Shown: piece after piece, positions 25,201 to 33,185 of the stretch
Numbering within the stretch: position 1 is the first letter of the stretch
Layout: every line of letters starts with the position of its first letter
DNA from: Microbacterium sp. TPD7012
GTDB lineage: Bacteria > Actinomycetota > Actinomycetes > Actinomycetales > Microbacteriaceae
DNA: 64,000 nucleotides
Direction: 5' to 3'
NCBI RefSeq assembly: GCF_003075395.1
Contig: NZ_QDFV01000007.1
Coordinates: 62,622 to 126,621 of the forward strand
Notes under the pieces: generated by a model
What the model was told of the DNA's origin: nothing
Seen by the model: the letters and a program-made list of their open reading frames with translations, nothing else
Database searches by the model: none
Position numbers and translations under genes: made by a program

Positions 25201-25839
25201 ATGAGCGAGCACGAAGCGAACGCGCGTTTCCTTCGCGAGTCCATCATCGAGCCGGATGCCATCGCGCGCGCCCGGGCCCACGCGGTCGAACTGGGAGCGG
25301 CGCCCGTCAGCGCCGTCGTCGGATCGCAGATCGCCGTGATCGCCGCCGCGACCGCCGCCCGCTCGATCGTCGAGATCGGCACGGGAGCCGGCGTCTCGGG
25401 ACTGTGGCTGCTGCGTGGAGCGCCGCAGGCCGTGCTGACCTCGATCGACAACGAGCCGGAGCATCTCGCCGCCGCCCGCCAGGCATTCTCCGATGCGAGA
25501 GTGCCCTCGACGAAGGCCCGCTTCATCACCGGACGCGCCTCCGATGTGCTTCCCCGCATGAACGAGGCCTCCTACGACATCGTGCTCGTCGACGCCGACC
25601 CCGAGAACGTCATCGAGTATGTCGAACACGGTCTGCGCCTCGCCCGCGCCGGCGGCATCGTGCTCGTTCCGCGCGTGCTCGGCGGCGGCCGCGTCGCCGA
25701 TCCCGTGCAGCGCGACGAGATCACCGCGGCGTACCGCTCGCTCGTGCAGGAGACGCAGGAGTCGTCGGCCGTGCTCGCGACGGTCTCCCCCGCCGGCGAA
25801 GGGCTCCTTCAGCTGGTCAGCATCGCCGATCGCGCCTGA
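25201..25839 (+). CDS. Class I SAM-dependent O-methyltransferase (Rv1220c-like)
   Basis: This 212-residue O-methyltransferase has motif I SIVEIGTGAGVSGLWLL near residue 58, the acidic loop LTSIDNEPEHLAAARQAF, DIVLVDADPENVIEYVEHGL with the metal-binding Asp of the catechol-type family, and LARAGGIVLVPRVLGGG. It should transfer a methyl group to a hydroxyl of a small molecule; the substrate is unknown. GGAAAGGCAGG upstream supplies the ribosome-binding site. It is divergent from tatB, the same neighbour relationship I recall from mycobacteria. Confidence 0.84.
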   Translation: MSEHEANARFLRESIIEPDAIARARAHAVELGAAPVSAVVGSQIAVIAAATAARSIVEIGTGAGVSGLWLLRGAPQAVLTSIDNEPEHLAAARQAFSDARVPSTKARFITGRASDVLPRMNEASYDIVLVDADPENVIEYVEHGLRLARAGGIVLVPRVLGGGRVADPVQRDEITAAYRSLVQETQESSAVLATVSPAGEGLLQLVSIADRA

Positions 25840-25875
25840 CTCTCGTTCCGGACGTCAGCCACCCGGAACGAGAAA

Positions 25876-25907
25876 GAGGGCGACGGATCCGGAGATCCAT
25901 CGCCCTC
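25876..25907 (-). terminator. Rho-independent terminator for the DUF3117 gene
   Basis: Arms of 14 bases at 25876-25889 and 25894-25907 pair with one mismatch across a four-base loop. On the minus strand the hairpin is followed by TTTCT, so it is oriented to end transcription of the DUF3117 gene. It lies between two convergent genes and may also slow the methyltransferase transcript. Confidence 0.75.
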
Positions 25908-25936
25908 GCAGACCCGCATCGCGGATCCGGGGTCAA

Positions 25937-26110
25937 TCAGGCCGGTGCCACGACGGCGGCCAGCACGTCGTGAAGTTCCTTGGCCTCGGCGTCGTTCACG
26001 GAGACGACCAGACGGCCGCCGCCTTCGAGCGGAACGCGCACGATGATGAGTCGCCCTTCTTTCACGGCCTCCATGGGTCCGTCTCCGGTCCTCGGCTTCA
26101 TCGCTGCCAT
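25937..26110 (-). CDS. DUF3117 family small protein
   Basis: This 57-residue protein (MAAMKPRTGDGPMEAVKEGR near the start, then LIIVRVPLEGGGRLVVSVND, ending VLAAVVAPA) matches the highly conserved actinobacterial DUF3117 family. It looks like one small beta-rich domain. The start is fixed by AAGGAG eight bases before ATG 26110. A -10-like TAAACT about 35 bases further upstream and the terminator downstream suggest it is a single-gene transcript. Function unknown. Confidence 0.9.
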   Translation of the reverse strand: MAAMKPRTGDGPMEAVKEGRLIIVRVPLEGGGRLVVSVNDAEAKELHDVLAAVVAPA

Positions 26111-26205
26111 CGTGGCTCCTTTTCCTCCGGTGGTATGGAATGAGTTTATCGGGTGTCACCGGCGCCTGGACGTCACCTGTGAAGAAAAGCGATGAGCGTT
26201 CACTC

Positions 26206-27423
26206 TCAGGGCACCTGCCAGAACGTGTTCCCGAGGGCGTACATCGGGAGTATCCAGGCCCACTGACCGACCAGGCAGAGCACCAGGACACCGACTCGCC
26301 ACCACCGTGATCGCGGCACAGCCAGCGCTCCCCACATCGGGCTCAGCGGCAGCAGCAGCCGGAAGGTGCTCGACTGCGGGAAGAACACCGCGAGCAGATA
26401 CAGCAGATAGCTCGCGCTCCACAGTCGCAGGTCCGTCCCCACGGCGCGCACCTGCGGGAGGTACAGCAGCGCGGCTCCGGCGGCCACGACCAGGAGCGCC
26501 AGTGCCACCGGCCCCGCCCACCCAGGCAGCCCCCACAGCCCGAACCAGAACTGGGACGCCTGCACCCACCCCTCGAACGGCACGAATCCCTCGACGCCGC
26601 CGGCGATCCAGTGCCGCCGCCATGCGAGCTCCGTGGCGAGATAGGCGCCCGGATCGCCCGTGACGATGCCGGCGAGAAGCTGCCAGGCGAAGCCGGTCGC
26701 GGTCGCGAGAGCGCCCAGGGCGACGATGTGCGCGATCTCGACACCGGTGAGGGGATCGTCGCGGCGACGTACCCACCGGACGATGCCGTGCAGTCCGATG
26801 TAGAGCGCGAAGGCGAGGATTCCCGGCCGGGTGAAGGCCATCACCGGGATGAGCACATAGAGCCACGCGTATCGTCGACGGGTCATCGCGTCGAGCGCCA
26901 GGAAGAGCAGCAGGAGGAACAGCGTCTCTGCGTAACCCACCTGGAACATCGCGGCGAGGGGACCTGCGGCGAAGAACACCACGGCCCAGGTCGCGGCGGA
27001 GGCCCCGATGCGATCGCGTAGCAGTCGGTGCAGCGCCAGACAGGCGAGGTACCCGGCGACGAAGGAAAGCAGGAATGCTCCGGCGCCCCACGAGCCGAAC
27101 ACGAAGCCGAGTGCCTTCGCCGCATATGCGAACACCGGCATGAACGCCCAGGCGTTCTCCGCGACATCGCCGGAATCGGTCAGCGGCAGTTCGGCCGGGT
27201 ACCCGCTCTCGGCGACCAGCCAGTACCACTGCGCGTCCCAGCCGAGCACGAAGTCGATGAGTCCGGCATCCGCTCCGAAGCGCGACAGCGACGTCGAGAC
27301 CGAAGCCGCCGCGAGGAAGAACCCCGTGGTGACGACACGTGCGACGAGATAGATCACCGCGATGCGCAGGGCGAGGGGCGCCTGCGCCCAGCGACGGGCC
27401 GCGCTCAGTGCGAGGTGAGCCAT
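26206..27423 (-). CDS. PIG-V/GT-C-type mannosyltransferase-like membrane protein
   Basis: This 405-residue protein has about ten hydrophobic segments. The first loop carries FVLGWDAQWYWLVAESGYP near residue 60, resembling the WDxxxY..A..GY motif of PIG-V-type mannosyltransferases, and FQVGYAETLFLLLLFLALDA resembles the conserved xxYxEsLF segment. These enzymes use polyprenyl-phosphate mannose to glycosylate lipids or proteins outside the membrane. The acceptor is unknown, and other GT-C activities are possible. The ATG at 27423 lies 19 bases inside the 3' end of dapE, so it is probably translated from the dapE transcript. Confidence 0.75.
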   Translation of the reverse strand: MAHLALSAARRWAQAPLALRIAVIYLVARVVTTGFFLAAASVSTSLSRFGADAGLIDFVLGWDAQWYWLVAESGYPAELPLTDSGDVAENAWAFMPVFAYAAKALGFVFGSWGAGAFLLSFVAGYLACLALHRLLRDRIGASAATWAVVFFAAGPLAAMFQVGYAETLFLLLLFLALDAMTRRRYAWLYVLIPVMAFTRPGILAFALYIGLHGIVRWVRRRDDPLTGVEIAHIVALGALATATGFAWQLLAGIVTGDPGAYLATELAWRRHWIAGGVEGFVPFEGWVQASQFWFGLWGLPGWAGPVALALLVVAAGAALLYLPQVRAVGTDLRLWSASYLLYLLAVFFPQSSTFRLLLPLSPMWGALAVPRSRWWRVGVLVLCLVGQWAWILPMYALGNTFWQVP

Positions 27424-28478
27424 GCGCGCAGGCCCCGCTCCACGGCGTCGATCTGCGCCAGAGGCACGCGCTCCTCGTCGTGGTGGGCCAGGTGGGGATC
27501 GCCGGGGCCGTAGTTCACCGCCGGGATGCCGAGCGCCGAGAAGCGCGCGACATCGGTCCAGCCGTACTTCGGTCGTGGCTCCGCGCCCACGGCCGCGACG
27601 AACTGCTGCGCGATCGGGGCGTCCAGCCCGGGGCGGGCTCCCTCTGCAGCATCCGTGATCTCGACGTCGAACCCGGCGAGCACGCCGCGCACGTGCGCCT
27701 CGGCGTCGGCCGCCGACTTGCTCGGAGCGAAGCGGTAGTTCACCTCGACCTCGCACGCGTCGGGGATCACGTTCCCGGCGACACCGCCGGCGATGCGCAC
27801 GGCGCTCAGGCTCTCGCGGTACAGGAGCCCGTCGACGGGCACCTCCTTGGCCCGGTACTCGGCCAGACGGGTGAGGATGGGCGCGGCGCGGTGGATCGCG
27901 TTCTCGCCGATCCACGCGCGTGCCGCGTGCGCCCGCACGCCGGTGGTGCGGACGATCGCGCGGAGCGTGCCGTTGCATCCGCCCTCGACCTCGCCGTTGG
28001 ACGGCTCGCCCAGGATGGCGAAGTCCGCCTGGAACAGGTCGGGGCGCACGGCCGCGAGGAGCCCGAGACCGTTCTTCGAGGCCTCGACCTCCTCGTTGTC
28101 GTACCACATCCAGGTGACGTCGATCGCGGGCTCGGCGAGCTCGGCGGCGAGCTTGAGCTGCACCGCCGTCCCGGCCTTCATGTCGACCGTGCCGCGCCCC
28201 CAGAGGAAGGGGACCCCGTCGATCTCGATGTCCTTCGTGGGCACGTTCTCGTTGATCGGCACTGTGTCGATGTGCCCGGCGATCGCGACGCGCTGAGCGC
28301 GGCCGAGGTTCGTGCGCGCGACGATCGTGTTGCCGTGGCGGATCACCTCCAGATGCGCGAGGGGAGCGACGGCCGCCTCGATCGCGTCCGCGAGGGCCTT
28401 CTCATCGCCCGAGACGCTCGGGATGTCGCAGAGTGCGCGGGTGAGTTCCACGGAGGACGCGGTCAGATCGAGCAGCAT
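27405..28478 (-). CDS. dapE: Succinyl-diaminopimelate desuccinylase
   Basis: This 357-residue M20 metallopeptidase has metal ligands at VAIAGHIDTVPIN near residue 65, GRGTVDMKAG, YDNEEVEASKNG, ILGEPSNGEVEGG and the C-terminal PAVNYGPGDPHLAHHDEE. It converts N-succinyl-LL-2,6-diaminopimelate to LL-diaminopimelate in the succinylase branch of lysine and cell-wall synthesis. It is divergent from dapD, which acts two steps earlier. ATG 28478 is chosen because TAGGCT lies seven bases upstream; GTG 28484 is an alternative. Confidence 0.92.
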   Translation of the reverse strand: MLLDLTASSVELTRALCDIPSVSGDEKALADAIEAAVAPLAHLEVIRHGNTIVARTNLGRAQRVAIAGHIDTVPINENVPTKDIEIDGVPFLWGRGTVDMKAGTAVQLKLAAELAEPAIDVTWMWYDNEEVEASKNGLGLLAAVRPDLFQADFAILGEPSNGEVEGGCNGTLRAIVRTTGVRAHAARAWIGENAIHRAAPILTRLAEYRAKEVPVDGLLYRESLSAVRIAGGVAGNVIPDACEVEVNYRFAPSKSAADAEAHVRGVLAGFDVEITDAAEGARPGLDAPIAQQFVAAVGAEPRPKYGWTDVARFSALGIPAVNYGPGDPHLAHHDEERVPLAQIDAVERGLRAWLTSH

Positions 28479-28485
28479 GTCCACC

Positions 28486-28491
28486 AGCCTA
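28486..28491 (-). promoter_or_regulatory. -10 element TAGGCT for dapE (leaderless)
   Basis: On the minus strand TAGGCT is followed by seven bases and then ATG 28478. It is one half of the divergent dapE/dapD promoter region. Confidence 0.47.
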
Positions 28492-28532
28492 CTTACACCG
28501 TCATGTGCGACGTGGTCGATCGGCGGGCGCGA

Positions 28533-28538
28533 TAGCGT
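28533..28538 (+). promoter_or_regulatory. -10 element TAGCGT for dapD (leaderless)
   Basis: TAGCGT is followed by six bases (GGAAGC) and then ATG 28545. It is the other half of the 66-base dapE/dapD divergent promoter. Confidence 0.47.
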
Positions 28539-28544
28539 GGAAGC

Positions 28545-29498
28545 ATGAGTGAATCGCGCAGCGTGTGGGGCATCGGACTGACCACGATCGCCGGAGACGG
28601 CACGGTGCTCGACGCGTGGTACCCCGAGGTCGGCGTCGGATCGCCGACGGCCGGCGATGCCGCCGCCGCAGCGGCCACCTGGGAGGCGCTCACCGGCCCG
28701 GATGACCGCCGCAAGGTCACGGTCGAGGTCGTCCAGCTCCAGATCGACCTCGACGCCCCGCCTGCCTCCACGTCTGACGCCTACCTGCGCCTGCACGCGC
28801 TCTCGCACCTGGTCGTGCGACCGAACGAGCTCAACCTCGACGGCATCTTCGGCCACCTGCCGAACGTGGCGTGGACGAACGCCGGCCCCGTGCACCCCGC
28901 GGACGCCGCCCGCCTGCGTCCGTTGCTGCAGCGCGCCGGCATCCAGGTGCAGGGACTCGACAAGTTCCCGCGCCTGACCGACTACGTGCAGCCCGCCGGC
29001 GTGCGGATCGCCGACGCGTCGCGCGTGCGCCTCGGAGCGTACCTCTCCCCCGGCACGACCGTCATGCACGAGGGCTTCGTGAACTTCAACGCCGGCACGC
29101 TGGGCGCGTCGATGGTCGAGGGACGCATCTCCCAGGGCGTCGTCGTCGGCGACGGCAGCGACATCGGAGGCGGCTCGTCGATCATGGGCACGCTGTCCGG
29201 TGGCGGCACGCACCGCGTCTCGATCGGGTCGAGGACCCTTCTCGGCGCGAACGCGGGGATCGGCATCTCGCTCGGAGACGACTGCGTCGTCGAGGCGGGG
29301 CTCTACGTCACGGCCGGAACGAAGATCGTGCTCGTCGACGGCCCGCAGACCGCTGACGGCGGTCGCGTCACGGTCAAGGGCGCCGAGCTCTCCGGCCAGG
29401 ACGGGCTCCTGTTCCGCCGCAACTCGCTCAGCGGCGCGGTCGAGGCCGTGCGCCGCGCCGGCATCGGCGTGACCCTGAACGAGGCGCTGCACGCCTGA
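28545..29498 (+). CDS. dapD: Tetrahydrodipicolinate N-succinyltransferase (actinobacterial type)
   Basis: This 317-residue protein has an alpha/beta N-terminal half and a left-handed beta-helix C-terminal half with hexapeptide repeats: [40 protein letters not shown] and [20 protein letters not shown]. It moves a succinyl group from succinyl-CoA to tetrahydrodipicolinate, blocking cyclisation in diaminopimelate synthesis, and should work as a trimer. The sequence is the long actinobacterial DapD form rather than the E. coli one. It pairs functionally with dapE next to it and dapC at 33186. Confidence 0.92.
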   Translation: MSESRSVWGIGLTTIAGDGTVLDAWYPEVGVGSPTAGDAAAAAATWEALTGPDDRRKVTVEVVQLQIDLDAPPASTSDAYLRLHALSHLVVRPNELNLDGIFGHLPNVAWTNAGPVHPADAARLRPLLQRAGIQVQGLDKFPRLTDYVQPAGVRIADASRVRLGAYLSPGTTVMHEGFVNFNAGTLGASMVEGRISQGVVVGDGSDIGGGSSIMGTLSGGGTHRVSIGSRTLLGANAGIGISLGDDCVVEAGLYVTAGTKIVLVDGPQTADGGRVTVKGAELSGQDGLLFRRNSLSGAVEAVRRAGIGVTLNEALHA

Positions 29499-29735
29499 TC
29501 CCTGACCCGTCCGACGGCGTCCGCCGGGCGTGGCGGGCCGGCACACAGGTTGTGCGTGATAGTGTCGGCATGACGCTCCTCGCAGTGCGAGACGTCTGCG
29601 TCGTCGACACGCTCCCGCGCCACTTGCCTGGTTCTGGCCATTTCGAACGGCGAAACGATGCGCGATCCCGCGCCGTCGCCCACCTTCCGCACCCGGCCCT
29701 GATGGTTCGCGCGTGCACTCTCGGAGATATACCCT
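29499..29735 (+). other. 237-base leader/intergenic region before the second DEAD-box helicase
   Basis: A -10-like TAGTGT lies at 29560-29565, which would give an untranslated leader of about 165 bases. The leader ends in GGAG nine bases before ATG 29736 (GGAGATATACCCTATG). A small frame opening at ATG 29570 runs into the helicase gene out of frame and has no coding support. No strong terminator hairpin for dapD is visible. Long leaders are common on cold-inducible helicase genes, but no specific element can be named. Confidence 0.4.
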
Positions 29736-31130
29736 ATGACTTCCTTCCTCGATCTCGGCGTGCCCGCCGACCTCGCCGCCGTCCTCTCGAAGGACGGCAA
29801 GACCGAGGCGTTCGCGATTCAGCGCGACACGCTTCCCGACTCCCTCGCCGGCCGCGACCTGCTCGGCCGCGGCCGCACCGGCAGCGGCAAGACGATCGCC
29901 TTCGCGCTCCCCCTCGTCTCCCGCCTCGCCGCCTCGTCGCGCACGAGCCGCCCCGGCCACCCGCGTGGTCTCGTGCTCGCTCCGACCCGCGAGCTCGCCA
30001 CCCAGATCGCCGCGACCATCGCGCCGCTCGCGGCAGCCAAGGGCCTGCGCGTCACCACCGTGTTCGGCGGCGTCAGCCAGCGCCCGCAGGAGCAGGCCAT
30101 GCGCAGCGGCGTCGACATCGTCGTCGCGTGCCCCGGCCGTCTCGAAGACCTCATGAAGCAGCGCGTCGTGCAGCTCGACGCGGTCGAGGTCACCGTTCTC
30201 GACGAGGCCGACCACATGGCCGACCTCGGCTTCCTGCCGGGTGTCACCCGCATCCTCACCGCGACCCCGGCGGGCGGTCAGCGCCTGCTGTTCAGCGCGA
30301 CCCTCGACCGCGGCATCGACACTCTCGCCCGTCGCTTCCTCTCGAACGCCGTGAGCCATGAGGTCGATGAGGAGAGCGTGCCCGTGGGCGAGATGACCCA
30401 CCGTGTGCTGGTCGTCGACTCGACGGACAACAAGACCGCTCTCGTGCGCGACCTCGCCTCCGGCACGGGTCGCCGCATCCTCTTCACGCGGACGAAGCAC
30501 CAGGCGAAGAAGCTCGCCAAGCAGCTCACCGCCGCCGGCATCCCCGCGGTCGACCTGCACGGCAACCTGTCGCAGAACGCGCGCGAGCGCAACCTCAGCG
30601 CCTTCTCGACCGCTCCCGACAAGGGTGGCGTGCGCGTGCTCGTCGCGACCGACGTCGCCGCCCGCGGCGTGCACGTCGACAACGTCGACCTGGTCGTCCA
30701 CGTCGACCCGCCCGTCGAGCACAAGGCGTACCTGCACCGCTCCGGTCGCACCGCTCGCGCCGGCGCCGCAGGAACCGTCGTCACGGTCGTGCTCCCCGAG
30801 CAGCGTCGCGACGTCAAGGACCTGCTGCGCAAGGCCGCGATCGACGCACCGCTCGAGAACGCGACGCAGGATGCCATCACCGGTCTCGTGCCCGAGCGCG
30901 CGGCTCACGTGCGTCCGGCTCCCATCCAGGCGCAGCAGCCGCAGCGTCAGGCCAAGCAGCGTCCGGCCGGCGGAGAGCGTGCCGGCGCCTCCACGCCCCC
31001 GGCACGTCGCCGTCGTCCCCGCTCCGGCCAGGGCGGCCAGGGCCAGGGCGGCCAGGGCCAGGGCGGCCAGGCCCGTCAGGGCGGCGCCTCGCGCCAGGGC
31101 CAGGGCGGTCGCGGCTACCAGGGACGCTGA
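29736..31130 (+). CDS. DEAD-box ATP-dependent RNA helicase with a Gly-Gln repeat tail
   Basis: This 464-residue helicase has FLDLGVPADLAAVLS..TEAFAIQRDTL (Q motif), Walker A GRGRTGSGKTIAFALPL near residue 50, APTRELATQI, CPGRLEDL, VLDEADHMADLGF, FSATLD, FTRTKHQAKKLAKQL, ATDVAARGVHVDNV and HRSGRTARAGAAG. The first glycine-rich motif reads GRGRTGSGKT where AKTGTGKT is usual, a common subgroup variant. The last about 75 residues are a basic low-complexity tail ending in repeated GQGGQ units, a likely flexible RNA-binding region. It is a second, distinct paralogue of the helicase at 10584. Confidence 0.88.
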   Translation: MTSFLDLGVPADLAAVLSKDGKTEAFAIQRDTLPDSLAGRDLLGRGRTGSGKTIAFALPLVSRLAASSRTSRPGHPRGLVLAPTRELATQIAATIAPLAAAKGLRVTTVFGGVSQRPQEQAMRSGVDIVVACPGRLEDLMKQRVVQLDAVEVTVLDEADHMADLGFLPGVTRILTATPAGGQRLLFSATLDRGIDTLARRFLSNAVSHEVDEESVPVGEMTHRVLVVDSTDNKTALVRDLASGTGRRILFTRTKHQAKKLAKQLTAAGIPAVDLHGNLSQNARERNLSAFSTAPDKGGVRVLVATDVAARGVHVDNVDLVVHVDPPVEHKAYLHRSGRTARAGAAGTVVTVVLPEQRRDVKDLLRKAAIDAPLENATQDAITGLVPERAAHVRPAPIQAQQPQRQAKQRPAGGERAGASTPPARRRRPRSGQGGQGQGGQGQGGQARQGGASRQGQGGRGYQGR

Positions 31131-31137
31131 GTCTCCC

Positions 31138-31199
31138 CACCTGATCCGCTCGCAGATCAGGTGACGCGAAAGGTCGCCGCGCATTCGCGCGGCGACCTT
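31138..31199 (+). terminator. Two consecutive hairpins after the helicase gene
   Basis: The first hairpin pairs CACCTGATC (31138-31146) with GATCAGGTG (31155-31163). The second pairs AAGGTCGCCGCG (31170-31181) with CGCGGCGACCTT (31188-31199) over a six-base loop; both stems are perfect. The second is followed only by CTGCGT, so the U-tract is weak. Lying between convergent genes, it may act in both directions. Confidence 0.65.
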
Positions 31200-31220
31200 C
31201 TGCGTCCCCGTGGCGGGGCG

Positions 31221-31691
31221 TCAGCGCCGCACCGCGTCCAGGACCACCGGGTCGGAGCACCCGCGGACGAAGCCCGCGAGACGTCGCCGGATCTCGAAGC
31301 CGAGCACCCGCGCGCCGAGCCACTCGGCGATCGGTGCGAGCCAGACCGGTCGGCAGGAGAAGTTGTACTTCCACACGGCCAGCGTGCCGCCAGCCACGGC
31401 CGTGAACCGCCACCCTCCGCCGAGCTTCTCGAAGAACCACGGCCCCGTCTCCATCACCATTCCGACGTTGGTCGGCGGCGCATAGGAGACGTAGCTGCTC
31501 ACCATGGCGAAGCCGAGACGCTGCCGGGTGAAGGTGCGCACACCCTTGGCCGGAGCATCCGCCTCGTCCAGGAAATGCTGTTCGCTGATGAACGGATCCC
31601 AGCGTCGACGGATCGCTCCCGTCGTCTGCGAGACGGCGAAGGCCGTCGCCGGGTCCACCGGCACGACGGCTTCGGCGCTGACGACGGGCAT
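31221..31691 (-). CDS. SRPBCC (START-like) family protein
   Basis: This 156-residue protein shows the helix-grip pattern of polyketide cyclase/START-like ligand-binding domains: SAEAVVPVDPATAFAVSQTT at the N-terminus, RRRWDPFISEQHFLD, a run of beta strands (VSSYVSYAPPTNVGMVMETG, GGGWRFTAVAGGTLAVWKYN) and a long C-terminal helix (EIRRRLAGFVRGC). It probably binds a hydrophobic small molecule. The ligand is unknown. It lies 12 bases downstream of gltA on the same strand and may share its transcript. Confidence 0.76.
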   Translation of the reverse strand: MPVVSAEAVVPVDPATAFAVSQTTGAIRRRWDPFISEQHFLDEADAPAKGVRTFTRQRLGFAMVSSYVSYAPPTNVGMVMETGPWFFEKLGGGWRFTAVAGGTLAVWKYNFSCRPVWLAPIAEWLGARVLGFEIRRRLAGFVRGCSDPVVLDAVRR

Positions 31692-31703
31692 CGGACGCCG
31701 GTG

Positions 31704-32993
31704 TCAGCGGGTCTGGAACGTGCGCTCCGGAGACCCCGTGTACAGCTGCTGCGGGCGACCGATCTTCGTCTGCGGGTCGAGCTGCAGCTCGCGCCACTGT
31801 GCGAGCCAGCCCGGCAGCCGGCCGATCGCGAAGAGCACCGTGAACATCCGGGTCGGGAAGCCCATCGCCTTGTAGATGACGCCGGTGTAGAAGTCGACGT
31901 TCGGGTACAGACGGCGCTCGCGGAAGTAGTCGTCGGCGAGCGCGAGCTCCTCGAGCTCCTTCGCGAGGTCCAGCAGCGGGTCGGTGACGCCCAGCGAGGA
32001 CAGCACCTCGTCCGCGGCCTCCTTGACGAGCTTGGCGCGCGGGTCGTAGTTCTTGTAGACCCGGTGCCCGAAGCCCATCAGCTTCACGCCCTCTTCCTTG
32101 TTCTTCACCCGCTCGACGAAGCGCGAGACGCTCTGACCGGAGTCGCGGATCTGGCCGAGCATCGTGAGGACGGCCTCGTTCGCCCCGCCGTGGAGCGGAC
32201 CGGAGAGGGCCTGGATGCCCGCCGAGATCGACGCGAACTGGTTCGCGCCCGTGGAACCCACCAGGCGCACGGTCGAGGTCGACGCGTTCTGCTCGTGGTC
32301 CTCGTGGAGGATGAGGAGCAGCTCGAGAGCCTTGGACATGACCGGGTTGATCTCGTAGGGCTCCGAGAGCACGCCGAAGTTCAGCTTGAGGAAGTTCTCC
32401 ACGAACCCGAGCGAGTTGTCCGGGTAGAGGAAGGCCTGGCCGACGCTCTTCTTGTGCGCGTACGCCGCGATCACCGGAAGCTTCGCGAGCATGCGGATCA
32501 TGTTCAGCTCGACGTGCTCGGGATTGTGCGGGTCGGTCTGGCCCTCGTAGTAGGTCGAGAGCGCGGCGACGGCCGAGGACAGCACCGACATCGGGTGCGC
32601 GGTGTGCGGCAGGGCCGAGAAGAACCGCTTGAGGTCTTCGTGCAGCAGCGTGTGACGACGGATCTTCTCGTCGAACTCGGCGAGCTCGGAGGCCGACGGC
32701 AGCTCACCGTAGATGAGGAGCCAGGCGACCTCGAGGTAGCTCGTGGAGTTGGCCAGCTGCTCGATCGGGTACCCGCGATAGCGCAGGATGCCCTTGTCTC
32801 CGTCGATGAAGGTGATGTCCGACTTGGTCGACGCGGTGTTGACGAATCCGTAGTCCAGACCGGTGTAGCCGGTCTGCCGGGTCAGGGTCGAGAAGTCGAT
32901 GCTGTCGTGGCCTGCCGTGCCGCGCACCAGCGGGAATTCGGCGGTCGTGTCGCCGATCGTCAGCTTCGCCGTCTGGTCTGCCGCTGCGCTCAC
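31704..32993 (-). CDS. gltA: Citrate synthase
   Basis: This 429-residue type II citrate synthase has the catalytic residues visible: His in LILHEDHEQNASTSTVR, His in MGFGHRVYKNYDPRA and Asp in NVDFYTGVIY, plus the substrate segment GPLHGGANEAVLTML. The N-terminal beta domain (LTIGDTTAEFPLVRG) is typical of Gram-negative-like and actinobacterial GltA proteins. It condenses oxaloacetate with acetyl-CoA to start the TCA cycle. The GTG start is set by AGGAGGAGG five bases upstream. A roughly 120-base leader with a hairpin and a palindromic promoter precede it. Confidence 0.95.
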   Translation of the reverse strand: MSAAADQTAKLTIGDTTAEFPLVRGTAGHDSIDFSTLTRQTGYTGLDYGFVNTASTKSDITFIDGDKGILRYRGYPIEQLANSTSYLEVAWLLIYGELPSASELAEFDEKIRRHTLLHEDLKRFFSALPHTAHPMSVLSSAVAALSTYYEGQTDPHNPEHVELNMIRMLAKLPVIAAYAHKKSVGQAFLYPDNSLGFVENFLKLNFGVLSEPYEINPVMSKALELLLILHEDHEQNASTSTVRLVGSTGANQFASISAGIQALSGPLHGGANEAVLTMLGQIRDSGQSVSRFVERVKNKEEGVKLMGFGHRVYKNYDPRAKLVKEAADEVLSSLGVTDPLLDLAKELEELALADDYFRERRLYPNVDFYTGVIYKAMGFPTRMFTVLFAIGRLPGWLAQWRELQLDPQTKIGRPQQLYTGSPERTFQTR

Positions 32994-33009
32994 GCGGACC
33001 TCCTCCTGG

Positions 33010-33044
33010 TGTCCGACCCCCGCTCGTCGCGTCGGTGTCGGACA
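33010..33044 (-). promoter_or_regulatory. Hairpin in the gltA leader next to the ribosome-binding site
   Basis: GTCGGACA at 33037-33044 pairs perfectly with TGTCCGAC at 33010-33017 (eight base pairs). The hairpin ends three bases before AGGAGGAGG on the minus strand, so it could influence translation of gltA. No known riboswitch pattern is recognised. Confidence 0.45.
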
Positions 33045-33120
33045 AGATCTTGATCAAGCCGGAACTGGCGATCTCACGGCGCTGAGGCACCAGGTCGGTA
33101 CCCGACCGAATCGCCTTTAC

Positions 33121-33145
33121 AGCCTAGTAGGCACGCAGGCCTACT
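33121..33145 (-). promoter_or_regulatory. gltA promoter with an overlapping 7-bp palindrome
   Basis: The minus-strand -10 element TAGGCT (33121-33126) directly abuts a perfect inverted repeat, AGTAGGC (33126-33132) and GCCTACT (33139-33145), separated by six bases. The position between -35 and -10 suits a repressor operator. I cannot assign the regulator; it is not the GlxR consensus. Confidence 0.5.
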
Positions 33146-33150
33146 GTGAC

Positions 33151-33172
33151 ATCCGCCAAACGGACGGCGGAT
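33151..33172 (-). terminator. Weak hairpin after dapC
   Basis: ATCCGCC (33151-33157) pairs with GGCGGAT (33166-33172) over eight bases, 14 bases past the dapC stop. There is no U-run on the dapC strand, so termination is uncertain and it may belong to gltA control instead. Confidence 0.35.
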
Positions 33173-33185
33173 TTGACGAGGGAAT

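Noticed and set aside
29552..30361. Possible small protein starting at ATG 29570 before the second helicase
   Set aside because: It runs out of frame into the helicase gene, becomes an Arg-rich shadow frame, and its ATG is only four bases after the predicted -10, too close for a normal start.
27405..31184. A 1259-codon minus-strand frame running from dapE through dapD and the helicase
   Set aside because: Only the last 357 codons (dapE) are coding. The upstream part lies antisense to dapD and the helicase and has shadow-frame composition.
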